64,000 nt of DNA from Bacteroidota bacterium (GTDB lineage Bacteria; Bacteroidota; Bacteroidia; Bacteroidales; VadinHA17). The DNA lies in contig JADKBL010000002.1 of the NCBI GenBank assembly GCA_016718875.1, positions 124,001 to 188,000 of the forward strand, in the 5' to 3' direction. Both the position numbers and the translations under genes were made by a program. Under the pieces are notes generated by a model. That model ran no database searches. It was not told the origin of the DNA and worked only from the letters and a program-made list of their open reading frames with translations. Positions 1 to 9,005 of the stretch are shown in pieces (position 1 is the first letter of the stretch; each line of letters opens with the position of its first letter).

Positions 1-2
1 TC

Positions 3-965
3 TCGGAAAAATTCAGGAGGGAGAACGGACTTAATTATTCGCCTGACCAGGTAATTGTATCTGCCGGAGGAAAGCACTCTCTGATTAATGTTATTCTTTC
101 AATAGTGAACCCTGGTGATGAAGTAATAATCCTTGCACCTTACTGGGTAAGCTATTATGATCAGGTTATACTGGCCGGGGGTAAGCCTGTTATTATCAGT
201 GCGACACTTGAAAATGATTTCAAAATTAGGCCAGATCAGCTTGAATCTGCGATAACTGATAAGACCAGGCTGGTCATGTTCAATTCTCCTTCAAATCCCA
301 CCGGCATGGTTTATACAAGGCAGGAGATGGAGAAACTTGCCAGGGTAATTGAGAAGCATGAAGGAGTCTTTGTTATCTCCGATGAAATCTATGAGCATAT
401 CATTTTTGAAGGCGAACATGTCAGCATGGCATCATTTGATTTCATCTATGACAGGGTAATCACTGTAAATGGGGTGTCGAAGGGATATGCTATGACCGGA
501 TGGAGGATCGGATTCATAGGTGCTCCATTATGGATCGCAAAGGCTTGTAACAAGCTGCAGGGGCAGTTTACATCAGGAGTCTGCTCGATAGCTCAGCGTG
601 CAGCCCTGGCGGCATTGCAGGGAACCGGTGAATCGCAGAAAATTATGAGAGATGCCTTCCTTCGGAGAAGAAATCTGATATGCGGACTGCTGAAAGATGT
701 AAAAGGACTTAAAGTTAGGATCCCGCAGGGTGCTTTTTATGTGATGCCTGATATTACCTGGTACCTTGGTAAAAGTGATGGTGAAACCACGATAAATACT
801 TCTGATGAACTAGCACTTTATCTTCTGGATAAAGCACAGGTAGCAACTGTGGGGGGCGATGCATTTGGCTCTCCGGAGTGTCTCAGGATTTCATATGCAA
901 CTTCAGATGACCTTCTTGTTGAAGCTGTTAAAAGAATTAAAGTGGCATTGAACAGGCTCAGCTAA
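3..965 (+). CDS. Aspartate/aromatic aminotransferase, class I (5' end missing)
   Basis: This is a PLP-dependent fold-type I aminotransferase cut by the window edge. The reading frame is open from base 3, so the first visible methionine (base 105) is internal. Seen: NSPSNPTG, the ISDEIYEH segment with the aspartate that contacts the pyridine nitrogen, the Schiff-base lysine in GVSKGYAMTGWRIG, and the C-terminal carboxylate-binding arginine in ECLRISYA. These are hallmarks of the AspC/PatA-like Ib subgroup, which moves amino groups between aspartate and 2-oxoglutarate in the cytoplasm. About 320 residues are visible of a usual 390-400. A perfect 7-bp hairpin follows the stop codon. Exact substrate preference cannot be read from the sequence. 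Confidence 0.9.
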   Translation, partial: SEKFRRENGLNYSPDQVIVSAGGKHSLINVILSIVNPGDEVIILAPYWVSYYDQVILAGGKPVIISATLENDFKIRPDQLESAITDKTRLVMFNSPSNPTGMVYTRQEMEKLARVIEKHEGVFVISDEIYEHIIFEGEHVSMASFDFIYDRVITVNGVSKGYAMTGWRIGFIGAPLWIAKACNKLQGQFTSGVCSIAQRAALAALQGTGESQKIMRDAFLRRRNLICGLLKDVKGLKVRIPQGAFYVMPDITWYLGKSDGETTINTSDELALYLLDKAQVATVGGDAFGSPECLRISYATSDDLLVEAVKRIKVALNRLS

Positions 966-970
966 CACCC

Positions 971-987
971 TGGCCATTTCATGGCCA
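971..987. other. Perfect inverted repeat in convergent intergenic gap
   Basis: TGGCCAT-TTC-ATGGCCA forms a 7-bp stem with a 3-nt loop six bases after the aminotransferase stop. There is no T-tract, so it is not a classical terminator. A guanine-rich tract follows at about 999-1011, before the end of the convergent nitroreductase. It may be a transcript-end structure. Confidence 0.4.
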
Positions 988-1014
988 TCCGCCTGAAGGG
1001 GGGGTGGGGGTGAT

Positions 1015-1566
1015 TCAATATTTATTATACGACACTGTCTCCTCAGCAGGTTTTCTCCTTTTCTCTCTTTTTTCACTGAGTGAATAACCGAGGGTTATAA
1101 TAAGTTCAACCCTTTTTGATTTTGTTATTCCCAGAGTTTTCCTCACTGCAACCTCATCAAACCATCCCAGCATGCATGATCCGATACCTTCAGCTTCTGC
1201 CTGCAGGCATATATTCTGCGATGCTATACCTATATCAATCAATGAATAATCCTTGCGTTTGATCTGAGCGCCTATTCTTGAAGTCAGATTTGCCTGTTCC
1301 CTGATAACAACGATCATTACTTGTGCCTGGCTGGCGAATTCATTCATTCCAAGTAGTTTTGCAGAAGAGGCTTCTGCAAGCTTTGCCAGTAGATCAGTTT
1401 CTGTGACGACAACAAATTTCCATGGTTGTGCATTACAGGCAGAAGGGGCCATTCTTCCGGCCTCAATTATCCTGTCGAGCTTCTCCTGTTCAACCGGTTT
1501 GTTGCTGTATTTTCTGTCGCTCTGCCTGCTCTTTATAAGATCAAGTATCTCTTGTGCCTTAGCCAT
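1015..1566 (-). CDS. Nitroreductase family protein
   Basis: A 183-residue FMN-dependent nitroreductase-fold protein. Seen: the N-terminal SRQSDRKYSNKPV segment (the family's RRSxRxF start), SACNAQPWKFVVV for FMN phosphate and substrate binding, and GIASQNICLQAEAEGIGSCMLGWF, the conserved central helix. Such enzymes reduce nitro compounds, quinones or flavins with NAD(P)H; the physiological substrate is unknown. Its ATG overlaps the rubrerythrin stop codon by one base (TAATG), so the two are translationally coupled and probably serve the same oxidative or redox stress response. Confidence 0.88.
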   Translation of the reverse strand: MAKAQEILDLIKSRQSDRKYSNKPVEQEKLDRIIEAGRMAPSACNAQPWKFVVVTETDLLAKLAEASSAKLLGMNEFASQAQVMIVVIREQANLTSRIGAQIKRKDYSLIDIGIASQNICLQAEAEGIGSCMLGWFDEVAVRKTLGITKSKRVELIITLGYSLSEKREKRRKPAEETVSYNKY

Positions 1567-2144
1567 TAATAATTTGTAGCCAATAGTTCAAAATAACTTT
1601 CAGGATGCAGACATGCAGGGCAGTTTTTGAGAGGCTTGGTCCCGAAATGGATGTATCCGCATTTTCTGCAATACCAGAATACTTTATCATCCCTTTCAAA
1701 CACCTTATCTTTCATAATATTCTCAAGCAGTTTTCTGTATCTTTCTTCGTGTCCCTTTTCTGCTGCTGCAATTGCTTTGAATGCGGTTGCAATTGTTTTG
1801 AAACCTTCTTCCTCAGCTATCTGGGCAAATGCGGGATAAAGATCACTCCATTCTTCATGCTCACCATCAGCTGCTGCAAGAAGATTTCCTTTGGTAGAAT
1901 CAATTTTTCCTCCAGGATAAGATGCTGTAATCTCAACCATTCCACCTTCAAGAAATTTGAAAAACCTTTTAGCATGCTGCTGCTCCTGAAGAGCAGTTTC
2001 AAGAAAGATACCGGCAATCTGTTCAAACCCTTCCTCTTTGGCAACCTTGGCTGCAAATTCATACCTGTTTTTTGCCTGTGATTCACCGGCAAATGCTTTC
2101 AGCAGGTTTTTTTCCGTTTTTGTTCCCTTAATACTTTTTTCCAT
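1566..2144 (-). CDS. rbr: Rubrerythrin
   Basis: A 192-residue rubrerythrin, a non-haem di-iron peroxidase that reduces hydrogen peroxide to water in anaerobes. The N-terminal four-helix domain carries the ligand motifs GESQAKNRYEF, ETALQEQQHAKRF and AAAEKGHEERY. The C-terminal rubredoxin-like domain carries YCRKCGYIH and NCPACLHP, two CxxC pairs that bind one iron. The length is typical. Electrons probably come from rubredoxin, and a small rubredoxin gene lies elsewhere in the window at 39264. The start ATG at 2144 is followed downstream by the coupled nitroreductase. Confidence 0.95.
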   Translation of the reverse strand: MEKSIKGTKTEKNLLKAFAGESQAKNRYEFAAKVAKEEGFEQIAGIFLETALQEQQHAKRFFKFLEGGMVEITASYPGGKIDSTKGNLLAAADGEHEEWSDLYPAFAQIAEEEGFKTIATAFKAIAAAEKGHEERYRKLLENIMKDKVFERDDKVFWYCRKCGYIHFGTKPLKNCPACLHPESYFELLATNY

Positions 2145-2304
2145 ATCTATTCGATTTAAAGGTTATGGTGTTTTGGACGAAATGTAAAGATTCCCTCGTG
2201 ACGAGTAAATATAAGAAAATATCATTTAAGGCAGATATCCGGGAAGACAAAAAAATGAATTATATAAAAAACAGAAATTCAGATATTTATGATTGATTTG
2301 GTGT

Positions 2305-2952
2305 TCAGGCAGATGGTTTTTCCTTCTTACCGAATATATTGAGTTTCTTTTCTTCACCTCTTATTAGTCTTCCTATATTTTTCCTGTGGGTAATGAGAAG
2401 TGCAATTGCTACCACTATTGAAAATATTTTAAAGGTTGTTGATGGTGTGTTAAACAAGATAAATAGCATTACCGGAAAAGCTATCCCTGCACTCATTGAA
2501 GAAACTGAAACTATTCCGGTAATAATCAGAACAATAAGGAAAACTCCTATGCAGAACAATGTAAGAACTGGCTGAAGGGCCAGAAGAACGCCAAACATAG
2601 TAGCCACCCCTTTTCCTCCTCTGAATCCTGCAAAAACAAAAAAAATATGTCCTGTTATAAAAAATAATCCTGCAGCTATCTGGAGGTTTGTGATCATTGC
2701 AGTACCGGGTTCTGCAACACCAAGGAATACAGGCATCATAGTGGCGAGCCAGCCTTTGGCAAGATCGATTAACAATACTGGTATTCCTGTCTTCCATCCA
2801 AGTACTCTGATTACATTGGTGGCTCCTGCATTACCGCTGCCGTGTTCCCTTACATCAATATTATGCAGCCATCTTCCAACCCAAACTGCTGTAGGAATTG
2901 AACCCAGCAGATAAGCTGAAGCGAATGCTGCCAGGAGATTTAGTATATTCAT
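2305..2952 (-). CDS. plsY: Acyl-phosphate:glycerol-3-phosphate acyltransferase PlsY
   Basis: A 215-residue integral membrane protein that makes lysophosphatidic acid from acyl-phosphate and glycerol-3-phosphate, the first acylation of phospholipid synthesis. Seen: YLLGSIPTAVWVG near the N terminus, the glycine-rich VREHGSGNAGATNVIRVLG segment (motif 1, phosphate binding) and FRGGKGVATMFGVLLAL (motif 2), with about five to seven hydrophobic segments. The C terminus is charged and cytosolic. It lies 20 bases downstream of pckA on the same strand and is probably co-transcribed. Confidence 0.95.
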   Translation of the reverse strand: MNILNLLAAFASAYLLGSIPTAVWVGRWLHNIDVREHGSGNAGATNVIRVLGWKTGIPVLLIDLAKGWLATMMPVFLGVAEPGTAMITNLQIAAGLFFITGHIFFVFAGFRGGKGVATMFGVLLALQPVLTLFCIGVFLIVLIITGIVSVSSMSAGIAFPVMLFILFNTPSTTFKIFSIVVAIALLITHRKNIGRLIRGEEKKLNIFGKKEKPSA

Positions 2953-2972
2953 GAGGTTGAAGGTGTTGATTA

Positions 2973-4592
2973 CTATATTATTGGTCCGTGATCAACAAGC
3001 ATAGCAGACTCTTTGTTGCCTGTAAACTTTGTGAAGTTGTTTATGAACTTAAGTCCAAGATCTTTGGCAGCAATATGCCATTTGTAGATTGATTCCCACG
3101 TAAGCGACGGGTCCAGTATATTATCTTCAATTCCATCAATATGGATGGGTATGCTGAGACCGAAAACAGGTATCGGATGAAACTCACTTTTCTGAATGGA
3201 GCCATCAAGAATAGCATTGACAATTATTCTTGTTATTGACAGATCAATTCTGTTACCAGTTCCGTACGGACCGCCCATCCATCCTGTGTTTACAAGCCAG
3301 GCCTCGGCATTGCTTGTCTTCATTTTCCGGGTAAGTTCATTGGCATAGACCATAGGGTCAAGCATAAGGAAAGTACCTCCGAAACATGTTGAAAATGAAG
3401 GCACTGGCTCAAGTATTCCCCGTTCTGTTCCAGCTACTTTGGCAGTATATCCGCTTAGAAAGAAGTATTTTGTCTGTTCTACTGTAAGCCGGCTTACGGG
3501 CGGAAGCACGCCGAATGCATCAGCAGTAAGAAAGATAACTTTTTGCGCATGCCCTGCCTTTGATACAGGTTTTACAATATTATCAATGTGATAGATAGGA
3601 TATGATACCCTAGTGTTTTCAGTTTTTGAAGTATTGTTAAAGTCAATTGATCCATCATCTCTTATTACCAGGTTTTCCAGAAGTGCATCTCTTCGGATAG
3701 CATTATAAATGCCAGGTTCTTTTTCCTTACTCAGTTTTACACATTTTGCGTAGCATCCTCCCTCATAATTAAAAACCCCTTCTTCATCCCATCCGTGTTC
3801 ATCATCACCAATAAGAGCTCTTCCCGGATCAGTTGAGAGAGTCGTTTTCCCAGTGCCTGAAAGACCGAAGAAGATAGCTGTATCTCCATCCTTGCCGACA
3901 TTTGCAGAACAATGCATTGATGCGATACCTTTCAATGGCAGATAGTAGTTCATAAGACAGAAGATACCTTTTTTCATTTCTCCTCCATACCAGGTTCCTC
4001 CGATCACAAGCATTTTTTCAGTGAGGTTGAAGATGATAAAGTTTTCGCTATTCAGCCCTTGTTCCTGCCAGTTCGGATTAGTTGCTTTCGAAGCATTCAT
4101 AACCACAAAATCCGGTTCAAAATTTTCAAGCTCTTCAGGTTCAGGCCTGATGAACATATTTTTTACAAAATGGGCCTGCCATGCTACCTCCATTACAAAT
4201 CTCACCTTTAATCGAGAGTTTTCATTAGCACCACAATATCCGTCAACGACAAACAATCTTTTACCTGAAAGCTGTTCTGAGGCAATATTCCTGCAATGAT
4301 TCCAGATATCAGGAGATATTGGTTTATTATCAGATACCTTTGCTTTTTCAGATCTCCACCAGACGGTATCTTTTGTCTTTTCATCAAACACAACATATTT
4401 GTCTTTGGGTGACCTGCCTGTGAATACACCTGTATCTACAGCAACTGCTCCGTTTTTTGTGATTCTACCACTTTCAAGTTTGCTGAGTCCGGGCTTTGTC
4501 TCTTCGGCAAAGAGTGTATTGTAGGAGGGGTTGTAGAGGATCTCCTGAACACCGGTGATACCGTACTTAATTAGATCTTGCGGTTTTACCAT
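2973..4592 (-). CDS. pckA: Phosphoenolpyruvate carboxykinase (ATP)
   Basis: Interconverts oxaloacetate + ATP and PEP + CO2 + ADP. About 539 residues from the chosen ATG at 4592. An upstream TTG at 4625 would add eleven residues, but MVKPQDLIKYGITGVQEI matches where Bacteroidota homologues begin. Seen: the Walker A-like kinase loop FFGLSGTGKTTLSTDP, the metal/ATP segment DDEHGWDEEGVFNYEGGC, and FTGRSPKDKYVV near the N terminus (substrate site). In fermentative Bacteroidota this enzyme usually runs in the carboxylating direction toward oxaloacetate, fumarate and succinate. PPDK lies just upstream on the same strand, but a strong terminator separates the two. Confidence 0.96.
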   Translation of the reverse strand: MVKPQDLIKYGITGVQEILYNPSYNTLFAEETKPGLSKLESGRITKNGAVAVDTGVFTGRSPKDKYVVFDEKTKDTVWWRSEKAKVSDNKPISPDIWNHCRNIASEQLSGKRLFVVDGYCGANENSRLKVRFVMEVAWQAHFVKNMFIRPEPEELENFEPDFVVMNASKATNPNWQEQGLNSENFIIFNLTEKMLVIGGTWYGGEMKKGIFCLMNYYLPLKGIASMHCSANVGKDGDTAIFFGLSGTGKTTLSTDPGRALIGDDEHGWDEEGVFNYEGGCYAKCVKLSKEKEPGIYNAIRRDALLENLVIRDDGSIDFNNTSKTENTRVSYPIYHIDNIVKPVSKAGHAQKVIFLTADAFGVLPPVSRLTVEQTKYFFLSGYTAKVAGTERGILEPVPSFSTCFGGTFLMLDPMVYANELTRKMKTSNAEAWLVNTGWMGGPYGTGNRIDLSITRIIVNAILDGSIQKSEFHPIPVFGLSIPIHIDGIEDNILDPSLTWESIYKWHIAAKDLGLKFINNFTKFTGNKESAMLVDHGPII

Positions 4593-4622
4593 TGCTGAAG
4601 TTTTTGATTTAAGGACCAATGT

Positions 4623-4630
4623 CAAATTTA
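4623..4630 (-). promoter_or_regulatory. Candidate Bacteroidota -7 element before pckA
   Basis: The minus strand reads TAAATTTG, an exact match to TAnnTTTG, about 30 bases ahead of the pckA ATG. No convincing -33 TTTG lies 19-21 bases further upstream, so the call is tentative. It would make a TTG start at 4625 impossible, which agrees with the ATG choice. Confidence 0.4.
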
Positions 4631-4674
4631 TAACAATATACTGTACCTAAAGTTCTTAATGATTAATATGAGGT

Positions 4675-4701
4675 AAAAAAAAAGGGGCTCGTTAAAGCCC
4701 C
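4675..4701 (-). terminator. Rho-independent terminator after ppdK
   Basis: On the minus strand GGGGCT-TTAACG-AGCCCC is followed by nine to ten T residues. This perfect stem and U-tract sits 17 bases past the ppdK stop codon. It should end the ppdK transcript and isolate it from pckA. Confidence 0.93.
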
Positions 4702-4717
4702 TGTAATTATAGGCCTG

Positions 4718-7444
4718 TTATTTACCATATTTAATAGAAGCCTGAGCAGCAGCCAGTCTTGCGATAGGAACTCTGAAAGGAGAGCAGCTGACATATGTCA
4801 GACCTGCTTTGAAGCAGAATTCAACAGAAGCAGGATCACCACCCTGTTCACCGCAAATACCAACTTTCAGATCCGGTCTTGTTGCACGACCTTTCTCAAC
4901 TGCCATCTTGATAAGCTGTCCAACACCATCCTGATCTATTGTCTGGAAAGGATCAGAAGCAAGAATCTTCTTGTCAAGATAATCATGAAGGAATCCACCG
5001 GTATCATCACGGCTGAAACCAAAGGTCATCTGTGTAAGGTCGTTTGTACCGAATGAGAAGAACTCAGCAGATTTGGCCATACGGTCAGCGAGAAGACAAG
5101 CACGAGGAATTTCGATCATTGTTCCATATTTGCATGAGATCTCTTTTACAGCGAATTTTGCGCAAACTTCTGCGTAGACTTTATCATAAACTTTCTTGGT
5201 AAAATCAAGTTCTGCAACCTCGCAGGTAACAGGAACCATCAATTCAGGATAAGGTTTCTTTCCTTCTTTTAGAAGTTCAACAGAAGACTCGAGCATAGCT
5301 CTTATCTGCATCTCTGTTACTTCCGGGAAAGTAATGCCAAGACGTACTCCGCGGTGTCCCATCATCGGGTTTGATTCGTGAAGAGCTTCGCCACGTTTTG
5401 CAACGTCTTCTTTCTTAATCCCAAGAGCCTTTGCAAGTTCTTCCTGTTTTTCTGCACCCTGAGGTACAAACTCATGAAGAGGCGGGTCAAGAAGCCTGAA
5501 TGTAACAGGCAGTCCATCCATTGCAGCCATAGTGGCTTTCATATCTTTCTTGACGAATGAGAACAGCTCGTCGAGAGCTTTACGGCGTTCAGTTTCATTT
5601 GCGCTGAGAATCATCTTGCGAAGAAGGAAAAGAGGCTGCTCTGAACCTTTGCCATAGAACATATGCTCGGTACGGAAAAGACCTATACCTTCAGCACCGT
5701 AGCTGCGTGCAATCAGTGCATCCTCAGGTGTTTCAGCGTTTGTGCGGACACCCATTTTCCTGAATTTGTCAACAATTGCCATAAACTCTTTGAAGCGTGG
5801 GTTCTCTGAAGCGTCCATAAGAGTTAACGCACCAAGGTATACAAATCCTTTTGTACCGTTAAGTGTAAGGAAATCACCTTCTTTAATAACTACATCTGAA
5901 CCTGATATTTTGCAAATTTTCTTTCCGGCGTCTACATGAAGTCCGCCTGCACCTACTATACAGCATTTACCCCAGCCGCGTGCAACAAGTGCAGCGTGTG
6001 AAGTCATACCACCGCGAGCAGTAAGAATACCTTCTGCAGCGCGCATACCTTCAACATCTTCAGGGTTCGTCTCTTCGCGGAGAAGAATAACTTTTTCGCC
6101 TTTACGGAACCATGCAACTGCATCTTCAGCATTGAATACTACTCTTCCTACAGCAGCACCAGGACCAGCTGGAAGACCTTTAACTGCAGGTGTGTGTTTT
6201 TTCTCAACAGCCGGGTCGCAAATCGGGTGCAGAAGCTCATCGAGCTGTGCAGGATCTACGCGCATAACAGCAGTTTTCTCTTCAATAAGTTTTTCATGAA
6301 GCATGTCCATCGCCATGTTAAGAGCTGCGGTACCGGTTCTCTTACCAGCACGGCACTGTAACATGTAAAGAACACCTTCCTGAATTGTGAATTCTATATC
6401 AAGCATGTCGCGGAACGACTTCTCAAGTATATTGCGGATATCCCAGAGTTCTTTGTAAGTACCCGGCATAGCTTCCTGCATACTGTGAAGATGTCTGTTC
6501 TGATCATTCTTTGTGTCATCGTTAAGCGGACTTGGGGTACGGATACCAGCTACAACGTCTTCGCCTTGTGCATTTACAAGCCACTCACCATAGAAAAGGT
6601 TTTCACCAGTTGCTGGGTTACGTGTGAAAGCAACACCTGTAGCTGAAGTGTCACCCATGTTTCCGAATACCATTGCCTGTACGTTAACTGCTGTTCCCCA
6701 ATCATCAGGAATACCTTCAATACGGCGGTATGATACTGCTTTCTTTCCGTTCCAGCTCTTGAATACAGCCTTTATTGAACCTTCAAGCTGTTCTTTGGCA
6801 TCATCAGGGAACGGTTTTCCGAGAGCTTTTTTAACAATTACCTTAAACTCTTCTGCGAGTGTCTTAAGTTCGTCAGCAGAAATCTCGGTATCTGATTTAT
6901 ATCCTTTATGCTTTTTGAATTCATCAAGTTTCTCATCGAGCTGCTTACGGATTCCTTTTCCTTCACCAAGATCAATTCCTTCAGCTTTTTCCATTACAAC
7001 GTCAGCGTACATCATTATAAGACGACGGTATGAGTCATAAACAAAACGTGGGTTATTGGTTTTTTTCAGGAAACCAGGGATTGTTGCAGAGCAAAGTCCG
7101 ATGTTAAGAACAGTATCCATCATACCAGGCATTGAACTGCGCGCACCTGAACGGCATGAAACGAGCAATGCGTTCTCAGCATCACCATATTTCATATTCA
7201 TTGCCTCTTCAGTTTTTTTCATAGCTGCCCATACTTCAGGCATAAGTTCAGCAGGAAGAGTACAATCATTAGTATAATACTCATTACATGCTTCAGTAGT
7301 GATAGTAAAACCAGCAGGGACAGGCAGACCAAGCAGACACATTTCTGCAAGGTTAGCGCCTTTTCCACCAAGAAGGTTTTTCATATCGGCTTTACCCTCT
7401 GCAGATTTCTTTCCAAAGGAATAGACTCTTTTAACTTGTGACAT
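4718..7444 (-). CDS. ppdK: Pyruvate, phosphate dikinase
   Basis: A 908-residue enzyme that converts PEP + AMP + PPi to pyruvate + ATP + Pi, or the reverse. Domain order: an N-terminal ATP-grasp domain (LLGGKGANLAEM near residue 25), a central swivelling phosphohistidine domain (GGMTSHAALVARGWGKCC, catalytic His near residue 460), and a C-terminal PEP/pyruvate TIM barrel with GLFRTEHMF, FGTNDLTQMTFGFSRDD and the GICGEQGGDP segment with the family's catalytic cysteine nearby. The length is normal. Together with pyk and pckA it sets the PEP/pyruvate balance, and the PPi-linked route saves energy in fermentation. Confidence 0.97.
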   Translation of the reverse strand: MSQVKRVYSFGKKSAEGKADMKNLLGGKGANLAEMCLLGLPVPAGFTITTEACNEYYTNDCTLPAELMPEVWAAMKKTEEAMNMKYGDAENALLVSCRSGARSSMPGMMDTVLNIGLCSATIPGFLKKTNNPRFVYDSYRRLIMMYADVVMEKAEGIDLGEGKGIRKQLDEKLDEFKKHKGYKSDTEISADELKTLAEEFKVIVKKALGKPFPDDAKEQLEGSIKAVFKSWNGKKAVSYRRIEGIPDDWGTAVNVQAMVFGNMGDTSATGVAFTRNPATGENLFYGEWLVNAQGEDVVAGIRTPSPLNDDTKNDQNRHLHSMQEAMPGTYKELWDIRNILEKSFRDMLDIEFTIQEGVLYMLQCRAGKRTGTAALNMAMDMLHEKLIEEKTAVMRVDPAQLDELLHPICDPAVEKKHTPAVKGLPAGPGAAVGRVVFNAEDAVAWFRKGEKVILLREETNPEDVEGMRAAEGILTARGGMTSHAALVARGWGKCCIVGAGGLHVDAGKKICKISGSDVVIKEGDFLTLNGTKGFVYLGALTLMDASENPRFKEFMAIVDKFRKMGVRTNAETPEDALIARSYGAEGIGLFRTEHMFYGKGSEQPLFLLRKMILSANETERRKALDELFSFVKKDMKATMAAMDGLPVTFRLLDPPLHEFVPQGAEKQEELAKALGIKKEDVAKRGEALHESNPMMGHRGVRLGITFPEVTEMQIRAMLESSVELLKEGKKPYPELMVPVTCEVAELDFTKKVYDKVYAEVCAKFAVKEISCKYGTMIEIPRACLLADRMAKSAEFFSFGTNDLTQMTFGFSRDDTGGFLHDYLDKKILASDPFQTIDQDGVGQLIKMAVEKGRATRPDLKVGICGEQGGDPASVEFCFKAGLTYVSCSPFRVPIARLAAAQASIKYGK

Positions 7445-7497
7445 AATTTTTATTGATTTGAGATAAATAATTTATTATTTTTTTGAAAAATCAGGCG

Positions 7498-7505
7498 CAA
7501 AGTTA
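7498..7505 (-). promoter_or_regulatory. Candidate -7 promoter element for ppdK
   Basis: The minus strand reads TAACTTTG, an exact TAnnTTTG match, about 54 bases before the ppdK ATG. The -33 region is poor. It lies between ppdK and the end of xerD, the expected place for a promoter. Confidence 0.5.
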
Positions 7506-7542
7506 GTAAAAAAATCGAATAATTAAAACCGTATTCGACCAT

Positions 7543-8442
7543 TCAGGACCTTGGGTGAAACATAATTAAAGTATCCCTCAGGAAACTTCTGTCGATGTGA
7601 GTATAAATCTCAGTAGTAAGTATTGATTCATGTCCAAGCATTTCCTGAACAGCCCTTAGGTCAGCCCCTGCTTCAACCATATGTGTTGCAAACGAATGCC
7701 TGAAAGTATGTGGACTGATTTTTTTTCGGATTCCTGCTTTTGCTGCCAGATCTTTTATGATTGTAAAGATCATAGCCCTTGTCAGTCTCCGGCCCCTCCT
7801 GTTTAGAAATAGAATATTCTCATCATGAATGATTGTCAGATGATTCCTGTCAACTTTGTAAATGTCAATCTCCTTAAGTGCTTTCCCACTGATTGGTACA
7901 AGCCTCTGCTTATTTCCTTTCCCTGTGACAATTACAAATCCCTCTCCGTCATGAATATCGGTCAGGTGCAGGTTTACAAGCTCTGATACCCTAAGTCCGC
8001 ATCCATAAAGAGTTTCAATGATTGCCTTGTTTCTGTGTCCTTCCGGCTTACTCAGGTCTATTACTTCAACTATCCTGTCTATCTCTGCAACTGACAGTAT
8101 TTGAGGCAGCTTGAATCCTATTTTTGGAGATTCAAGAAGTGAAGCAGGATTCTCATCTGTTTCACCTTCAATAAGCAGATACTTAAAAAAAGCCCTTATG
8201 CCTGAAAGTACCCTTGACTGGGTTCTGGTATTGCTGCTTTCTGCACCATACCAGCCAATAAATTCCTTAAGATCATGGTATGAAACAGATGATGGTGAGA
8301 TGTCCTTACCCGACTCAACAAAAAATCTCTCAAGTTTACTGACATCATTGAGATATGCTTCTATACTGTTCTCTGATAATGATTTTTCAAGCCTGAGATA
8401 GATCTCAAAACTCCTGAATGACTGATGCCATGTGAGGCTCAT
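7543..8442 (-). CDS. xerD: Site-specific tyrosine recombinase XerD
   Basis: A 299-residue tyrosine recombinase that resolves chromosome dimers at dif with a partner XerC. The N-terminal SAM-like DNA-binding domain covers about residues 1-95. The catalytic domain shows every active-site residue: Arg in YGCGLRVSELV, Lys in TGKGNKQR, HxxR in SPHTFRHSFATHM, His in MLGHESI, and the nucleophile Tyr in TTEIYTHID. The family length is 295-300. It is divergent from aroQ-pyk, an arrangement common in Bacteroidales, and no mobile-element context surrounds it, which supports the housekeeping role. Confidence 0.93.
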   Translation of the reverse strand: MSLTWHQSFRSFEIYLRLEKSLSENSIEAYLNDVSKLERFFVESGKDISPSSVSYHDLKEFIGWYGAESSNTRTQSRVLSGIRAFFKYLLIEGETDENPASLLESPKIGFKLPQILSVAEIDRIVEVIDLSKPEGHRNKAIIETLYGCGLRVSELVNLHLTDIHDGEGFVIVTGKGNKQRLVPISGKALKEIDIYKVDRNHLTIIHDENILFLNRRGRRLTRAMIFTIIKDLAAKAGIRKKISPHTFRHSFATHMVEAGADLRAVQEMLGHESILTTEIYTHIDRSFLRDTLIMFHPRS

Positions 8443-8563
8443 GGTATTCTGCTTACAAGATAAATTATAGAGTCGTAAAAGTATAATTATTTTTTGTCTA
8501 TTTTTACCATTTTGAATTTGATCTGTAATCCTTGTTGTGTTTCTGTAATAAACTCAATATCAG

Positions 8564-9001
8564 ATGAAAATTGAAATAATTAACGGGCCTAACCTTAATC
8601 TTCTGGGAAAGCGTGAACCGGAAAAGTACGGATATTCATCATTTGAAGAATATCTGAAATTGCTGATTGCCCGCTTTCCTGAGATAGCTTTTGAATATTA
8701 TCAGTCGAATGTGGAAGGGGAGATTATTAATGAAATTCACCGGTCGGGGTCGTCCGCAGATGGCATAATCATTAACGCAGGAGGATACACTCATACATCT
8801 GTTGCAATCCACGATGCAATTGCTGCAGTAAAGACACCTGTTATAGAGGTACACATCACCAATATATTTGCCCGTGAGGAATTCCGGCATAAAAGCATTA
8901 TTTCAGCTGTTTGCAGAGGAACAGTATCCGGATTAGGGCTTGATTCATACAGACTTGCTGCAGAGGCACTTATAGAAATAAGTAAAATAAAAACAAAATA
9001 G
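8564..9001 (+). CDS. aroQ: 3-dehydroquinate dehydratase, type II
   Basis: A 145-residue type II dehydroquinase, a dodecamer in the cytoplasm, that makes 3-dehydroshikimate (third step of the shikimate pathway). Seen: INGPNLNLLGKREPEKYG with the catalytic tyrosine and the flexible lid arginine, NAGGYTHTSVAIHDAI with the asparagine/histidine site, and EVHITNIFAREEFRHKS. The length is typical. pyk begins four bases after the stop, so the two are one transcript. Other shikimate genes in the window are aroB and aroC at 19.6-21.7 kb. Confidence 0.96.
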   Translation: MKIEIINGPNLNLLGKREPEKYGYSSFEEYLKLLIARFPEIAFEYYQSNVEGEIINEIHRSGSSADGIIINAGGYTHTSVAIHDAIAAVKTPVIEVHITNIFAREEFRHKSIISAVCRGTVSGLGLDSYRLAAEALIEISKIKTK

Positions 9002-9005
9002 AAAA

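Noticed and set aside
1605..2081. 158-codon plus-strand open frame over rubrerythrin
   Set aside because: Cys/Phe-rich shadow of a well-conserved minus-strand gene.
7543..8442. xerD as an integrase of a mobile element
   Set aside because: Normal XerD length and motifs, housekeeping neighbours, and no attachment repeats or cargo genes.
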